Source of the DNA: Anaerolineae bacterium
GTDB lineage: Bacteria; Chloroflexota; Anaerolineae; Aggregatilineales; Phototrophicaceae
Assembly: GCA_022824365.1 (NCBI GenBank)
Contig: JAJEAA010000002.1
Span: 163,700 to 227,699, forward strand
Length of the DNA stretch: 64,000 nucleotides
Direction of reading: 5' to 3'
Part shown: piece after piece, positions 55,267-64,000 of the stretch
How positions within the stretch are numbered: the first letter of the stretch is position 1
Layout: every line of letters begins with the position of its first letter
Made by a program: the position numbers and the translations under genes
Notes under the pieces: model-generated
The model's database searches: none
Told to the model about the DNA's origin: nothing
The model's input: only the letters and a program-made list of their open reading frames with translations

Positions 55267-55812
55267 ATGGACCAACGCAGCGTCTTTTTTGACGAATGGC
55301 TGCGCAGCCTGCGCGAGCAATACAAACATGTCGTCCGCAGCAAGGACCAAGTCACCTTGCCGACCCTGACCGCCGTTATGCACAATGTCGGCTTCGGCGA
55401 GGAAGAGTTGAATCAACTTCGCCTCGAAGCGACCATACGCGCCGATGAGTTGCCGGAAGATTTCACGCCGGACCTGAACATCATCGAAAAGGCAGCTAGC
55501 CCAGCGCCGCATCCCGCCGAATGCCTCTGCCCGCAATGCATCGACCTAGACGATGGCGCTCATGACGCTGATGGGCAACCGCTTATTCCTGAGCCTGAGC
55601 CTTCCCGCATGGACGAGCGTGTCTTCCCCGCAGCGGATATCAGCCAGTTGGAACCCGAGGACGATAGCGAGCCAGTCACATTTGAAGACGAGCTCGCCCG
55701 CGAATCCGAAGCAATGGAGGAGAGCGATAGCGAGCCGTCCGCTGACAATGCCATGCCTAGCGATGACAGCGAACCCGATCCAGACGCGCCGGAACAGATG
55801 AGCCTCTTCTGA
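55267..55812 (+). CDS. Acidic hypothetical protein ending in a clamp-binding-like motif
   Basis: 181 residues. The first 80 are folded-looking (FFDEWLRSLREQYKHVVRSKDQVTLPTLTAVMHNVGF) with ECLCPQC, a CxxC-type pair further on. From residue 105 to the end it is very acidic and low in complexity, presumably disordered. The last residues are EQMSLF. This is close to the QLSLF type of sequence by which many replication and repair proteins bind the beta sliding clamp, in the usual exposed C-terminal position. No domain recognised. It lies two bases from tadA. Confidence 0.65.
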   Translation: MDQRSVFFDEWLRSLREQYKHVVRSKDQVTLPTLTAVMHNVGFGEEELNQLRLEATIRADELPEDFTPDLNIIEKAASPAPHPAECLCPQCIDLDDGAHDADGQPLIPEPEPSRMDERVFPAADISQLEPEDDSEPVTFEDELARESEAMEESDSEPSADNAMPSDDSEPDPDAPEQMSLF

Positions 55813-55814
55813 CG

Positions 55815-56288
55815 ATGCCGATCTCCGAAGAAGACCGGCAGTGGATGCGCCTCGCCCTGGACGAAGCTGAGCGCGCGCGCGCCTCCGGCGATGTGCCCAT
55901 CGGCGCCGTCGCCGTGCGTCAAGGCGCGGTTATCGGCGCTGGCCACAACCGTCGCGAAGCCGACAATGACCCCACCGCCCACGCCGAAATCATCGCTATT
56001 CGCCAAGCGGCCGCCGCGTTAGGCACATGGCGCCTCGACGGCGTGACCCTCTACTGCACGCTTGAGCCCTGCGCCATGTGTGCCGGCGCGATGGTCTTGG
56101 CGCGCTTGCCACGGCTCGTCTATGCCGCTATCGATCCCAAAGCCGGCGCCGCGGGCAGCATCACCGATATCACCCGTCACCACCGACTGAATCATCGCGT
56201 CCATGTGGAGCATGGACTCTTCGCCGAGGAAGCCGCCGAGCAAATCCGCGACTTCTTCCGCCGCCTGCGCGCAGACAGCGAAAAATAA
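55815..56288 (+). CDS. tadA: tRNA-specific adenosine deaminase
   Basis: 157 residues. Zinc site HAEIIAIRQAA (His and catalytic Glu) and LEPCAMCAGAMVLARLPRLVY (two Cys). It deaminates A34 of tRNA-Arg(ACG) to inosine. The end DFFRRLRADSEK is usual. Translation follows the preceding gene with almost no gap. Confidence 0.93.
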   Translation: MPISEEDRQWMRLALDEAERARASGDVPIGAVAVRQGAVIGAGHNRREADNDPTAHAEIIAIRQAAAALGTWRLDGVTLYCTLEPCAMCAGAMVLARLPRLVYAAIDPKAGAAGSITDITRHHRLNHRVHVEHGLFAEEAAEQIRDFFRRLRADSEK

Positions 56289-56351
56289 AGACAGCGCCGG
56301 CAAGACGCTGTTCAATATCCGCCCCAAATGTGTATACTGATGCCCAGCTTT

Positions 56352-56439
<88 letters not shown>

Positions 56440-56454
56440 TAATCCACTCGCGGC

Positions 56455-56481
56455 GGGCAGGCAGGATAATCCCGCCTGCCC
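56455..56481. terminator. Hairpin between tRNA-Ser and a convergent gene
   Basis: GGGCAGGC / GCCTGCCC, eight pairs, 11-base loop. It lies between converging transcription units and could end both; no T-run is present. Confidence 0.5.
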
Positions 56482-56502
56482 ATGAAAATAGGCGCGACCC
56501 TG

Positions 56503-57513
56503 CTACTCGCTGCCCATCGCCATCATCATCGCCAGCGGGAAGACGAAGGCGTCTTCCGGGATTTCAACCTCGACTGGTTCGTTGAAGTCGAACACTTCCA
56601 TGGACATGTCCATGACAATCGACCCATCGCTGTCCAATTCATAGACATCGCCTGTCAGCGTCATATCCAGCGATACATCAATGAGATAGGTGTAATGATC
56701 GTCTAAGCCGATATACTGACGCATTGAGATGTCATGGGTTTCCATCGCGTCAATCAGCAATCGCATGTCTTCCAGATCCTCCGCATCACCGGCCGCAGCC
56801 GCAAATTCTTCAACGCTCACTAGCGAGAAGAATGTTTCCAGATCAATGGTCGTCTCAAAGACGGCGACAGCAACGCCGCGAAGTTCCTCGTCTGGCAAGC
56901 GGGTAATGGTTGTGGAGGCGACTTCCGCCTCGTCCGCCTCGTTTATTCCGGACAAATCCATGACACCAATATCACCGTACATCTCGCCGACCGCGCCGTT
57001 TAGGTCAATGCCCAGAGCTTCCACGCCACCCATGGATTCGCCTGTTAGCTCTTCCAAGGCGGCTGCGTCTATAATCACTACGCCGTCTTTCATCAGCAAT
57101 GTCATTGCAGCATCGAGATCTTCATCACCACCGCTGACGCTTAATTCAAACGAAATCTCGCCCTCGATCGACGTCAGCATCAGCTCCACCAGCGCGCCAA
57201 CATCAACAGCCGACAAGTTTTCGTCCATTTCGATGAGAGTTTGGTTCGCCTCAGCATCAATCTCGAATGCGCCGGATCCCTGCATGCTGAGTTGCATGGC
57301 TTCATCCGCTTCCACATCCATGTTCATCCAGAACATAAAGCCCAGCGAAGTTAAGCTCTTCCACGAGTCTTCGTTATCCAGCAGAATCTGGCAATCCGAC
57401 TGCGGCAAGCTTCCGCAAAGATCCGGTCGGTCATTTGTATCCGCCTGGACTATCGCAAGCGGCGCCAATAAGATTGCTACAACCAGCACAATCACTCGCT
57501 TCTTCAACATCAT
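56503..57513 (-). CDS. Secreted acidic protein of unknown function
   Basis: 336 residues from ATG 57513 (ATG 57510 also possible), with AAGGAGAG before it. A basic start MMLKKR, hydrophobic core VIVLVVAILLAPLAIVQADT ending in an Ala-type signal cleavage. The mature part is strongly acidic with many Asp and Glu, and alternating beta-like segments (ISFELSVSGGDEDLD, YTYLIDVSLDMTLTGDVYELDSDGSIVMDMSMEVFDFNEPVEVEIPEDA). This strand pattern is suggestive of periplasmic LppX/LolA-like half-barrel proteins, which is only a guess; no lipobox. Orphan between tRNA-Ser and the LOG gene. Confidence 0.65.
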   Translation of the reverse strand: MMLKKRVIVLVVAILLAPLAIVQADTNDRPDLCGSLPQSDCQILLDNEDSWKSLTSLGFMFWMNMDVEADEAMQLSMQGSGAFEIDAEANQTLIEMDENLSAVDVGALVELMLTSIEGEISFELSVSGGDEDLDAAMTLLMKDGVVIIDAAALEELTGESMGGVEALGIDLNGAVGEMYGDIGVMDLSGINEADEAEVASTTITRLPDEELRGVAVAVFETTIDLETFFSLVSVEEFAAAAGDAEDLEDMRLLIDAMETHDISMRQYIGLDDHYTYLIDVSLDMTLTGDVYELDSDGSIVMDMSMEVFDFNEPVEVEIPEDAFVFPLAMMMAMGSE

Positions 57514-57716
57514 CTCTCCTTCTGATCGCAACGTTTACGTCCCTAGTATAGCCTAGAATCCCTCGTCTCTTCCCCCCAAAATATTAGGGGGCTCTCAATG
57601 TTCGAAAGCAACTCCCAATGCGCCTGAGACGCATATTGGCAAGAATGGGGTCTCATAAGCCGCCTGAATTCTGATATACTGCGCAGACTTCCGCCTCCTT
57701 GGACGACCGAGGGCAC

Positions 57717-58265
57717 ATGAAAACCATCACAGTATTCGGCAGTTCGCAGGTCAAAGAGAGCAGCCCGGATTATCAAGCGGCTGAGCAAGTCGGACGAGGA
57801 CTTGCGGAGGCCGGCTATGCCGTCATGAGCGGCGGCTACCTGGGCGTTATGGAAGCCGTCAGCAAAGGCGCCAAGACCGCTGGCGGTCATGTCATCGGCG
57901 TCACCACCGATCAAATCGGCCTTCAATTCAACGTCAGCCCGAATCCCTACCTCGATGAAGTCATTAATTTCGCTGACCTGCGCGACCGCCTGCACTACAT
58001 GGTGCAGCATGGCGATGGTTATCTGGCCATGCCCGGCGGGATCGGCACCCTGCACGAGATTGCCGAGACCTGGGAATTGATGCGCATCGGCGGCATCCCT
58101 CACCGCCCCTTCGTCTGTTTCGGACCGATGTGGTCGGAGTTCATTGGCAAACTGCAAGACAGCGCCTATCTGGGAGATGGCTATCACGGTATGATTGCCT
58201 TGACTTGCAGCATCGCCGGCGCGCTTGATTCCTTCGCGCGAATCATGCCCCGAGCCGAAGCATAG
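57717..58265 (+). CDS. LOG-family protein (nucleoside 5'-monophosphate phosphoribohydrolase)
   Basis: 182 residues from ATG 57717. ITVFGSSQVKESSPDY at the start, GYAVMSGGYLGVMEAVSKGAKTAGG, and the signature AMPGGIGTLHEIAETWEL (PGGxGTxxE). These enzymes split a ribose phosphate from a nucleotide, releasing a base. TATACT near 57674 looks like its -10. Divergent from the secreted protein gene; the gap holds a CCCCC/GGGGG hairpin at 57573-57591. Confidence 0.85.
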   Translation: MKTITVFGSSQVKESSPDYQAAEQVGRGLAEAGYAVMSGGYLGVMEAVSKGAKTAGGHVIGVTTDQIGLQFNVSPNPYLDEVINFADLRDRLHYMVQHGDGYLAMPGGIGTLHEIAETWELMRIGGIPHRPFVCFGPMWSEFIGKLQDSAYLGDGYHGMIALTCSIAGALDSFARIMPRAEA

Positions 58266-58326
58266 GGCGCAATTCTAGTAAAATGTTCATAAGTCGTCCG
58301 CGCAGTATAAAGGGAGAAATCCGCCC

Positions 58327-59574
58327 GTGCCGCTCCGCCTGACGCCTTTTATCGTCGGCGCGCTACTTTTCAGTTGCCTGATCGTCGGCGGGCAGGACAG
58401 TTCCAACGCTCCCGACGCCGCGCCACTGCCGTTGAGAGTTTGGCTTCCGGCGCCGCTGATTTCGGACGAATCGGGACCGGCCTTCCAGCTACTCGGCGAC
58501 CATACCGCTGAATTCTCCAGCAACAATAATATCGCCGTCGAGTTTCGCATCAAAGCCACCGGCAGCGTCGGCGGCATTATGTCCACGATCCGCGCGGGGA
58601 AGGAAGTCGCCCCCGGCGCTCTGCCGGACCTCACCTTGATCCCTCGGCGTGATTTCATGCCGGCCCAAGCCAGAGAATACTTGCAGTCCTTCGAGACGCT
58701 CTTTTCATCTTCTGTGCTCAACGACCTGGCCGGCGGCGTCGGATTCGGTCAGATTCCGCTTGAGGGTGAAAGAGCGCTTTTCGGCTTGCCTTACCTCTTC
58801 GACATGCTCATTGGCGTGCATGCGCGGCCCCTCGCCAAGTCCGGCCCGCGTCTCAGTTTCGCTGATGTGCTGGCGAACGAAGCCAACTTTCTCTTTCCCG
58901 CGGCGCGGGCCAGCGGTTTGAATCAAACCTTCTATCTGCAATATTTGGCGGCTGGCGGCGCCATCCCCGGCGATGGCTCAATGACTATAAACGAAGAGGC
59001 TCTGCGCAAGGTACTACAATTCTACGAAGACCTCGTGAACAACGGCTTGATCTCGGAGGATGCCCTGTCGTATCAATCGCCGGCCGCCTATCTCACCGAC
59101 TTCATCAATCGCGATGATCATCTACAGTTGGCGATATTCACGGTCAGCGATTACCTGACGATGATCCAGCAGCATGGGGCGAACCTCTTGGCCACCGAGA
59201 TACCGACAGCGGATGCCAACGGCTCGTCCATTCTGAATGGCTGGCTTTGGGTCTTGGTCACGCCTGACCGGAATCGGCAAGCGTTGGCGGCCCGCTTCAT
59301 CGAATGGATGATGGAGCCGGCCTTTCACGCAGCCTTTGCCCGGGCGCTATATCACTTGCCGTCGCAGCCGGCAATTCTGGCGGATAGCCTGCCGCCCGCC
59401 GCCGATACGACATTCTTCGCCCAATTACTGGACGATTCCGCACTGCCCTTGCCCGAAGGCGAAGGCGGCGTCGCCCCCCGTCTGATGCAAGAAGCGCTCA
59501 ACCATGTCTTGCATGCCGATGCCACCGCCGCCCAGGCGACTCAGAATGCGCTCAGCCAGTTTGCCGAACGCTAA
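58327..59574 (+). CDS. Orphan ABC-type extracellular solute-binding protein
   Basis: 415 residues, GTG start, GGGAGA ahead. N-terminal hydrophobic segment with a lipobox-like LFSC, then a Gln/Ser/Asn linker. The rest resembles sugar-type binding proteins: LPDLTLIPRRDF, ALFGLPYLFDMLIGV, FYLQYLAAGGAIPGDGSMTINEEALRKVLQFYEDLV, and NGWLWVLVTPDRNRQALAARFIEWM. No permease or ATPase gene is adjacent. Ligand unknown. It ends four bases inside the convergent next gene's end. Confidence 0.78.
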   Translation: MPLRLTPFIVGALLFSCLIVGGQDSSNAPDAAPLPLRVWLPAPLISDESGPAFQLLGDHTAEFSSNNNIAVEFRIKATGSVGGIMSTIRAGKEVAPGALPDLTLIPRRDFMPAQAREYLQSFETLFSSSVLNDLAGGVGFGQIPLEGERALFGLPYLFDMLIGVHARPLAKSGPRLSFADVLANEANFLFPAARASGLNQTFYLQYLAAGGAIPGDGSMTINEEALRKVLQFYEDLVNNGLISEDALSYQSPAAYLTDFINRDDHLQLAIFTVSDYLTMIQQHGANLLATEIPTADANGSSILNGWLWVLVTPDRNRQALAARFIEWMMEPAFHAAFARALYHLPSQPAILADSLPPAADTTFFAQLLDDSALPLPEGEGGVAPRLMQEALNHVLHADATAAQATQNALSQFAER

Positions 59575-60740
59575 GCGCTCAGGGATTTCTCATAGAATCG
59601 ATGCGTCTTGTAGATCTTTCCGCCCAGGCTAAGGCTGATCTTGATCAAGGGATTCGTCTCCAGTATCCAGCCAGAATCCAGGTAGTCATATTGTGACGGC
59701 AGCAGCGCTTTCATCACGGCGAGCAGCATCGCCAGCTCGACGCCCTTGTTACGGTGCTCCTGCTTGACGCCCATCAGCGGCATCCGCACGCCGCGTATCG
59801 ACTTTCGCACCTTCCAATGCCAGGCGATCTGCGCCATCGTCACTATCTCCGGCAGTCCCGGGCGGGGGTACGCGCGGCACAAGGCTTCATTGAAATTCGG
59901 AATCGTCAGCGCGAAGCCGACCGGCTCGTCAGCGATCTCGGCGAAGAAAGCCAAATCCGGCTCGACCAGCATGCCCAGGTCATCAACCAGAGCCTCCAAC
60001 TCTTCATCGTTCATCGGGATGAAACCCCAGTTCTTCTCCCAGGCTGCGTTGTAAATCTCCCGAAATCGTTCGAATTCGGCCTTTTTATCGCGCGCTTTCA
60101 TCTTGCGCACTGATATGCCGCTGCGCTCCGCCGCTCTTCCCACCAGCCTCTCGAGACGCTCCAGAGAGTTGCTGGCTTCAATCGTCGCGCGGTCTTGGTA
60201 GATACAGTGCACATCCATGACCTTCTCGAAGCCGGCGCCTTCCACCAAAGCTTGATACCAGGGCGGATTGTAGGGCATCATAATCACAGGCTGGCTGAAG
60301 TTATCGACCAGCAAGCCGCATTCTTCATTGGTCGTGAAGTTGGCCGGACCCCGTATCGCCGCCACGCCGCGCCCGCGCAGCCACTCCGCCGCCGCATCCA
60401 GCAGGCCCGTCGCGACATCTTGCTCATCGACCGACTCAAACAAGCCAAAAAACCCGATGTTCTCATCCTGATAGCGGTTATGCTCGTGATTAACGAATGC
60501 GGCGACCGTGCCGACCATCTGGCCGCCGCGCCAGGCAGCGAAGTACTCCCCGTCCATATACTTCCAGGCTGGATGTTTCGCCTTGTCCAGCAACTCGCGG
60601 CGCATCGACACGAGCGGAGGCGCCCAGTTCGGGTCATCCGCGTAATGTCGCCAGGGGAACTCGAAAAAAGTCGTGAAATCACTGCGGTTGGCTAGCGGTC
60701 TTATGTCTACCAAGCCGTCGCCTCGCCTTCTAATTGCCAT
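59571..60740 (-). CDS. GNAT-like N-acyltransferase superfamily protein
   Basis: 389 residues. The whole protein follows a pattern seen in two-domain GNAT-related proteins: DIRPLANRSDFTTFFEFPWRHYADDPNWAPPL, YFAAWRGGQMVGTVAAFVNHEHNRY (acyl-CoA side), GPANFTTNEECGLLVDNF, and GVKQEHRNKGVELAMLLAVMKAL (second CoA-type loop). Substrate unknown; often annotated only as hypothetical. Its upstream region faces tRNA-Asn. Confidence 0.7.
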   Translation of the reverse strand: MAIRRRGDGLVDIRPLANRSDFTTFFEFPWRHYADDPNWAPPLVSMRRELLDKAKHPAWKYMDGEYFAAWRGGQMVGTVAAFVNHEHNRYQDENIGFFGLFESVDEQDVATGLLDAAAEWLRGRGVAAIRGPANFTTNEECGLLVDNFSQPVIMMPYNPPWYQALVEGAGFEKVMDVHCIYQDRATIEASNSLERLERLVGRAAERSGISVRKMKARDKKAEFERFREIYNAAWEKNWGFIPMNDEELEALVDDLGMLVEPDLAFFAEIADEPVGFALTIPNFNEALCRAYPRPGLPEIVTMAQIAWHWKVRKSIRGVRMPLMGVKQEHRNKGVELAMLLAVMKALLPSQYDYLDSGWILETNPLIKISLSLGGKIYKTHRFYEKSLSA

Positions 60741-60772
60741 AGATAAAATGCCGCTGGCGGATCAAAAATGTC

Positions 60773-60801
60773 TTGACACCCGCCGTCCATGCTGATAGTA
60801 T
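60773..60801 (+). promoter_or_regulatory. Consensus-like promoter of tRNA-Asn
   Basis: TTGACA (60773-60778), exactly 17 bases, TAGTAT (60796-60801), 12 bases before the tRNA start. The clearest promoter in the window. Confidence 0.8.
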
Positions 60802-60813
60802 ACCAACATTCAT

Positions 60814-60886
60814 TCCGTAGTAGCTCAATTGGCAGAGCGGGCGGCTGTTAACCGCTAGGTTCTTGGTTCAAGTCCAAGCTACGGAG
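60814..60886 (+). tRNA. tRNA-Asn (GUU)
   Basis: 73 bases. Acceptor TCCGTAG pairs with CTACGGA, discriminator G. Anticodon loop CTGTTAA gives GTT for asparagine. D arm GCTCAATTGGCAGAGC and T arm CTTGGTTCAAGTCCAAG are regular. CCA not encoded. A type I restriction locus begins right after it. Confidence 0.95.
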
Positions 60887-60927
60887 CAGGCAAGCGTCAT
60901 TGGAAACCGGCGGTTCCAATCCCACAG

Positions 60928-60977
60928 TTGACAGTGTTGCGAGAGCACGACGTATTCTGTAGAAATAACGTCTACAG
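60928..60977 (+). promoter_or_regulatory. hsdM promoter with inverted-repeat operator
   Basis: TTGACA (60928-60933) and TATTCT (60953-60958) are 19 bases apart, a bit long. A perfect inverted repeat CTGTAGA-N7-TCTACAG spans 60957-60977 and overlaps the -10 end, where a bound regulator would block initiation. Restriction loci are often controlled this way. Confidence 0.55.
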
Positions 60978-61081
60978 TCTATCGGGTTTTCCCCGTCCCG
61001 AAATTGAAGAATTACTCCATCCAAGCTAAGGTTTCCAGTGTGAGAATTTCTGGCAATCGCGGAGCAGCGCAAGGAGAACAG

Positions 61082-62620
61082 ATGGCAAAGGCACAACCAG
61101 CGCAAAAAAGCGAAACCAGTATCGACTATGCGGAACTATGGAAGATGGCCAACGCCCTGCGCGGCAGCATGGACGCGGCCGAATACAAGCATGTCGTCCT
61201 GGGCTTGATATTCCTGAAGTACATTTCCGATGCCTTTGAAGAGCAATACGCCCGATTGCAGGAAGAAGCCTATGCTGACCCGGAAGATCCGGACGAATAC
61301 CGCGCATTCAACTTCTTCTGGGTGCCGACGGATGCGCGCTGGTCGAATATCCAGAATATGGCGCGACAACCCACGCTCGGACAAATTATCGACAGCGCCA
61401 TGGTCGCAGTCGAACGCGAAAACCCGGCGCTTAAGGATGTACTGCCCAAAGATTACGCCCGCCCGGCTCTCGATTCCCGGCGGCTGGGCCAGTTGATCGA
61501 CGTAATCAGCAATATCCGAGTGGGCGACGCCGAGGCTCGCTCGCGGGATGTGCTGGGCAACGTCTACGAGTACTTCCTCTCCCAGTTCGCCAGCGCCGAG
61601 GGCAAGAAGGGCGGCGAGTTCTACACGCCCCGCAGCGTCGTCCGACTGTTGGTGGCTATGCTGCAACCCTTCGAGGGGCGCGTCTACGACCCCTGCTGCG
61701 GTTCAGCCGGCATGTTTGTACAGTCGATGGAATTCATCGACGCCCACGCCAGCGGCAACGGCAACGGCGGAAAAGCCAGAGACAAAATCTCCATCTACGG
61801 GCAGGAATCGAATTACACCACCTGGCGCCTGGCGAAGATGAACCTGGCTATCCGCGGCATTGACGCCCAGATCGCCCACGGCGACAGCTTCCACGAAGAC
61901 CGCCACCCCGACCTGCGCGCCGATTTCATCCTGGCCAACCCGCCCTTCAACATCTCCGATTGGGGCGGCGAACGCCTGCGCGAGGACCGACGCTGGCGAT
62001 ACGGCATCCCGCCCAAAGGCAACGCCAACTTCGCCTGGGTCCAACACATCATCCATCACCTGACGCTGCGCGGCGCGGCCGGCTTCGTGCTGGCCAACGG
62101 CTCCATGTCCAGCGGCCAAAAAGCCGAGAGCGAAATCCGCCGCAACTTGATCGAGAACGACCTGGTGGATTGCATGGTAGCGCTGCCGGGTCAGTTATTT
62201 TATTCGACGCAGATCCCGGCTTGCCTCTGGTTCCTAGCGCGGGGGCGGAAACGGCGGGGCGAGGTCTTATTCATTGACGCCCGCCAGATGGGAAACATGC
62301 TGGACCGCACCCAGCGCGAACTGACGGAGGACGACATCGCCCGAATCGCCGCTACTTATCATGCCTGGCGCGACGGGACGGACGACTACGCCGACGAGCC
62401 CGGCTTATTTAAGAGCGCCTCGCTGGAAGAAATACGAAAACATGAGCACGTGCTAACGCCTGGCCGCTATGTCGGCATGGCGCCGCCGGAAGACGATGGC
62501 GAGCCTTTCGCCGATAAGATGGCGCGCTTGACGGCGGAGTTGCGCGAGCAGCAGTCTGAGGCTGAACAGCTAGATGTAGCCATATCTACCAACTTGAGAC
62601 TCTTGGGTTATGGGGAGTGA
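61082..62620 (+). CDS. hsdM: Type I restriction-modification methyltransferase subunit
   Basis: 512 residues from ATG 61082 (AAGGAGAAC before it). N-terminal HsdM domain: [36 protein letters not shown]. Methyltransferase domain: [37 protein letters not shown] (SAM site) and [43 protein letters not shown] (NPPF). Adenine N6 modification with HsdS. It overlaps hsdS. The body has core-like GC content. Confidence 0.95.
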   Translation: MAKAQPAQKSETSIDYAELWKMANALRGSMDAAEYKHVVLGLIFLKYISDAFEEQYARLQEEAYADPEDPDEYRAFNFFWVPTDARWSNIQNMARQPTLGQIIDSAMVAVERENPALKDVLPKDYARPALDSRRLGQLIDVISNIRVGDAEARSRDVLGNVYEYFLSQFASAEGKKGGEFYTPRSVVRLLVAMLQPFEGRVYDPCCGSAGMFVQSMEFIDAHASGNGNGGKARDKISIYGQESNYTTWRLAKMNLAIRGIDAQIAHGDSFHEDRHPDLRADFILANPPFNISDWGGERLREDRRWRYGIPPKGNANFAWVQHIIHHLTLRGAAGFVLANGSMSSGQKAESEIRRNLIENDLVDCMVALPGQLFYSTQIPACLWFLARGRKRRGEVLFIDARQMGNMLDRTQRELTEDDIARIAATYHAWRDGTDDYADEPGLFKSASLEEIRKHEHVLTPGRYVGMAPPEDDGEPFADKMARLTAELREQQSEAEQLDVAISTNLRLLGYGE

Positions 62621-63872
62621 ATGCTGCATGCTAATCCGATTTAGTGAATGTGCGAGTCTTGTCAGGAACACAGTTTCTCCATCATCAGTTAGCTCATGCC
62701 CATATATAGGCTTGGAGCATATTGGGGAAAATACGCTTTCGCTCATCGGGCAAGGCAGATCAAGCGATGTAACAAGTGTCAAAACGAAGTTTGCAAAGGG
62801 TGACATTCTGTTTGGCAAGCTTCGACCTTACTTTCGCAAAGTTGTCCGAGCTCCTTTTGACGGGATTTGTTCTACAGACATATGGGTTGTGCGTTCTCGC
62901 AATGATGTTGATCAGGGTTTTCTGTACTACAACATGGCATCACAATCTTTTGTCAATTACGCAAATGCAGGTTCAACGGGAACCAAGATGCCCAGAGCTA
63001 ACTGGGATCATGTTGAAACTCTCGAGATCTTTGTCCCACCCCTCCCTGAACAACGCGCCATCGCCCACATCCTCGGTACGCTGGACGACAAGATCGAGCT
63101 CAACCGGCGCATGAACAAGACCCTGGAAGCCATCGCCCGCGCCCTCTTCAAATCCTGGTTCGTCGATTTCGACCCCGTCCGCGCCAAGATGGCGGGTCGC
63201 GATACGGGCCTGCCGCCGCACATCGCCGCGCTCTTTCCCGACCGTCTCGTGCAGTCAGAGTTGGGGGAGATTCCGGAGGGGTGGGAAGTGAAGCTGCTGG
63301 GTGACGTGGTGCAATTGAATCCTCGAGAACCAATGAAGCGGGGTACTTTGGCTCCGTACCTAGACATGGCCGCGCTGCCCACCTCCGGCTCCAGCCCGGA
63401 CAACACAGTTTTGAGAGATTACAAATCTGGTACGCGCTTCCGCAACGGCGATGCTCTGCTGGCCCGGATAACTCCCTGCTTGGAAAACGGCAAGACTGCC
63501 TTTGTCCAATCGCTAGCGACAGGTACGGTGGGTTGGGGGTCGACGGAGTTCATAGTGCTACGGGCCATTCCGCCTGTTCCACCCGAATACACATACCTCC
63601 TGGCCCGTGATGACAAGTTTCGGGAACACGCCATCCAGAGCATGACGGGAACATCGGGGCGCCAGCGCGTCCAGGTTGACGCATTGGCTCCTTACCCTTT
63701 ACCAGTCCCGCCCGCTGATTTCTGGAATACGTTCAGAGCATTGGTGAGACCTCTATTCGCTCAGGTTGAGGTCAAGCGCAGAGAGTCACTTGCCCTCGCT
63801 GCCCAGCGTGATGCGCTGCTGCCAAGGCTGGTGTCGGGGGAGCTTCAAACTGATTTTGAATGGCTGCAATAG
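62610..63872 (+). CDS. hsdS: Type I restriction specificity subunit
   Basis: 420 residues from ATG 62610; ATG 62628 is an alternative. Two target-recognition domains: the first at residues 1-150, AT-richer than its surroundings (62630-63040), then the central conserved helix [55 protein letters not shown], the second at residues 215-370, and the final helix [27 protein letters not shown]. It reads the DNA target for the complex. The composition drop in the first domain suggests it was swapped in by recombination. Confidence 0.92.
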   Translation: MGSECCMLIRFSECASLVRNTVSPSSVSSCPYIGLEHIGENTLSLIGQGRSSDVTSVKTKFAKGDILFGKLRPYFRKVVRAPFDGICSTDIWVVRSRNDVDQGFLYYNMASQSFVNYANAGSTGTKMPRANWDHVETLEIFVPPLPEQRAIAHILGTLDDKIELNRRMNKTLEAIARALFKSWFVDFDPVRAKMAGRDTGLPPHIAALFPDRLVQSELGEIPEGWEVKLLGDVVQLNPREPMKRGTLAPYLDMAALPTSGSSPDNTVLRDYKSGTRFRNGDALLARITPCLENGKTAFVQSLATGTVGWGSTEFIVLRAIPPVPPEYTYLLARDDKFREHAIQSMTGTSGRQRVQVDALAPYPLPVPPADFWNTFRALVRPLFAQVEVKRRESLALAAQRDALLPRLVSGELQTDFEWLQ

Positions 63873-63884
63873 AGGAGAGTAATC

Positions 63885-64000
63885 TTGAGGATAGCATCTG
63901 CACATATGCATAACTTCAAGAGGTTCACCGATCTCAGGATTACTGATATTCCCGAATCGGCGAAGCTAGTCGTCTTGATGGGCCCGAACGGTTGTGGCAA
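63885..64000 (+). CDS. AAA-type (RecF/OLD-like) ATPase, cut by window end
   Basis: Partial, 38 residues, TTG start at 63885 with GAGGAGAG before it. It reads RIASAHMHNFKRFTDLRITD then IPESAKLVVLMGPNGCG, an SMC/RecF-style N-terminus with the beginning of Walker A (GPNGCGK expected). It is placed after hsdS where hsdR might be expected. Such ATPases are seen in type I loci as an additional gene and in several defence systems (OLD, AriA, PtuA types). Which one needs the rest of the gene. Confidence 0.65.
   Translation, partial: MRIASAHMHNFKRFTDLRITDIPESAKLVVLMGPNGCG

Noticed and set aside
57573..57591. CCCCC/GGGGG hairpin as a terminator
   Set aside because: Only five pairs with a nine-base loop and no T-run, placed between divergent genes where a terminator is not needed.
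60899..60925. T-arm-like bases after tRNA-Asn (GGCGGTTCCAATCCC) as a second partial tRNA or attachment copy
   Set aside because: It does not repeat the tRNA-Asn 3' end and no matching acceptor or anticodon arm is found.

Overview
The window is a contiguous, gene-dense bacterial chromosome segment. It is moderately GC-rich, with obvious AT-richer islands. I think it comes from an uncultured member of the Chloroflexota, in the broad Anaerolineae/Caldilineae area. The evidence is the gene order of the division and cell-wall cluster, a class II (B12-dependent) ribonucleotide reductase, a FadN/FadA beta-oxidation pair, an EtfD-like membrane Fe-S protein, and many small transfer-prone nuclease genes. 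The phylum is inferred from gene content and style; no rRNA is present to confirm it.

Layout. 1-4.5 kb: an HNH nuclease, a LysE exporter, an M20 peptidase, a lipoprotein with an alpha/beta-hydrolase-like domain, and a class I methyltransferase. 4.5-8.0 kb: a restriction-modification island on the minus strand. Its order of transcription is an EcoRI-type adenine methyltransferase, a small membrane ORF, a fused remnant of two genes, a second and unrelated membrane ORF, and a DUF262-HNH nuclease. It reads as two tandem copies of one three-gene module collapsed by a deletion. 8.0-12.4 kb: beta-oxidation genes (fadA, fadN, SDR). 12.4-14.3 kb: a TetR regulator translationally coupled to an Mrr-type restriction enzyme. 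14.3-19.8 kb: a serine biosynthesis operon (serB, HAD phosphatase, serA) convergent with uvrC.

20-34.2 kb: a dcw cluster (rsmH, ftsL-like, ftsI-like, mraY, murD, ftsW, murG, a 32-codon membrane peptide, murC, murB, ftsQ, ftsA, ftsZ). mraZ, murE, murF and ddl are absent. The FtsI-like protein has lost the SxxK lysine and the KTG motif, so it is probably not an active transpeptidase. 34.3-37.3 kb: a cobalamin riboswitch leader followed by the B12-dependent reductase nrdJ. 37.4-43.1 kb: a DUF218 protein, an arginase-family protein, the infC-rpmI-rplT operon (infC seems to start at a non-canonical AUA), an SpoU RNA methyltransferase and lpdA.

43.1-49.6 kb: two tandem paralogous GT-C membrane glycosyltransferases, a GNAT enzyme and an EtfD-like Fe-S oxidoreductase. 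49.8-56.3 kb: a DinB-like protein, hisS, malQ, a GH13 glucosidase, an acidic protein ending in a clamp-binding-like motif, and tadA. 56.3-60.9 kb: tRNA-Ser(CGA), a secreted acidic protein, a LOG-family protein, an orphan solute-binding protein, a GNAT-like protein and tRNA-Asn(GUU). Immediately after tRNA-Asn a type I restriction locus begins (hsdM, hsdS, start of an AAA-type ATPase) and runs off the window end.

The housekeeping parts work as expected operons: cell division, IF3/L35/L20, serine and beta-oxidation. The distinctive content is four separate restriction or nuclease loci. The best candidates for undescribed biology are the collapsed MTase-variable ORF-DUF262 module and the apparently inactive FtsI in an otherwise intact division cluster.
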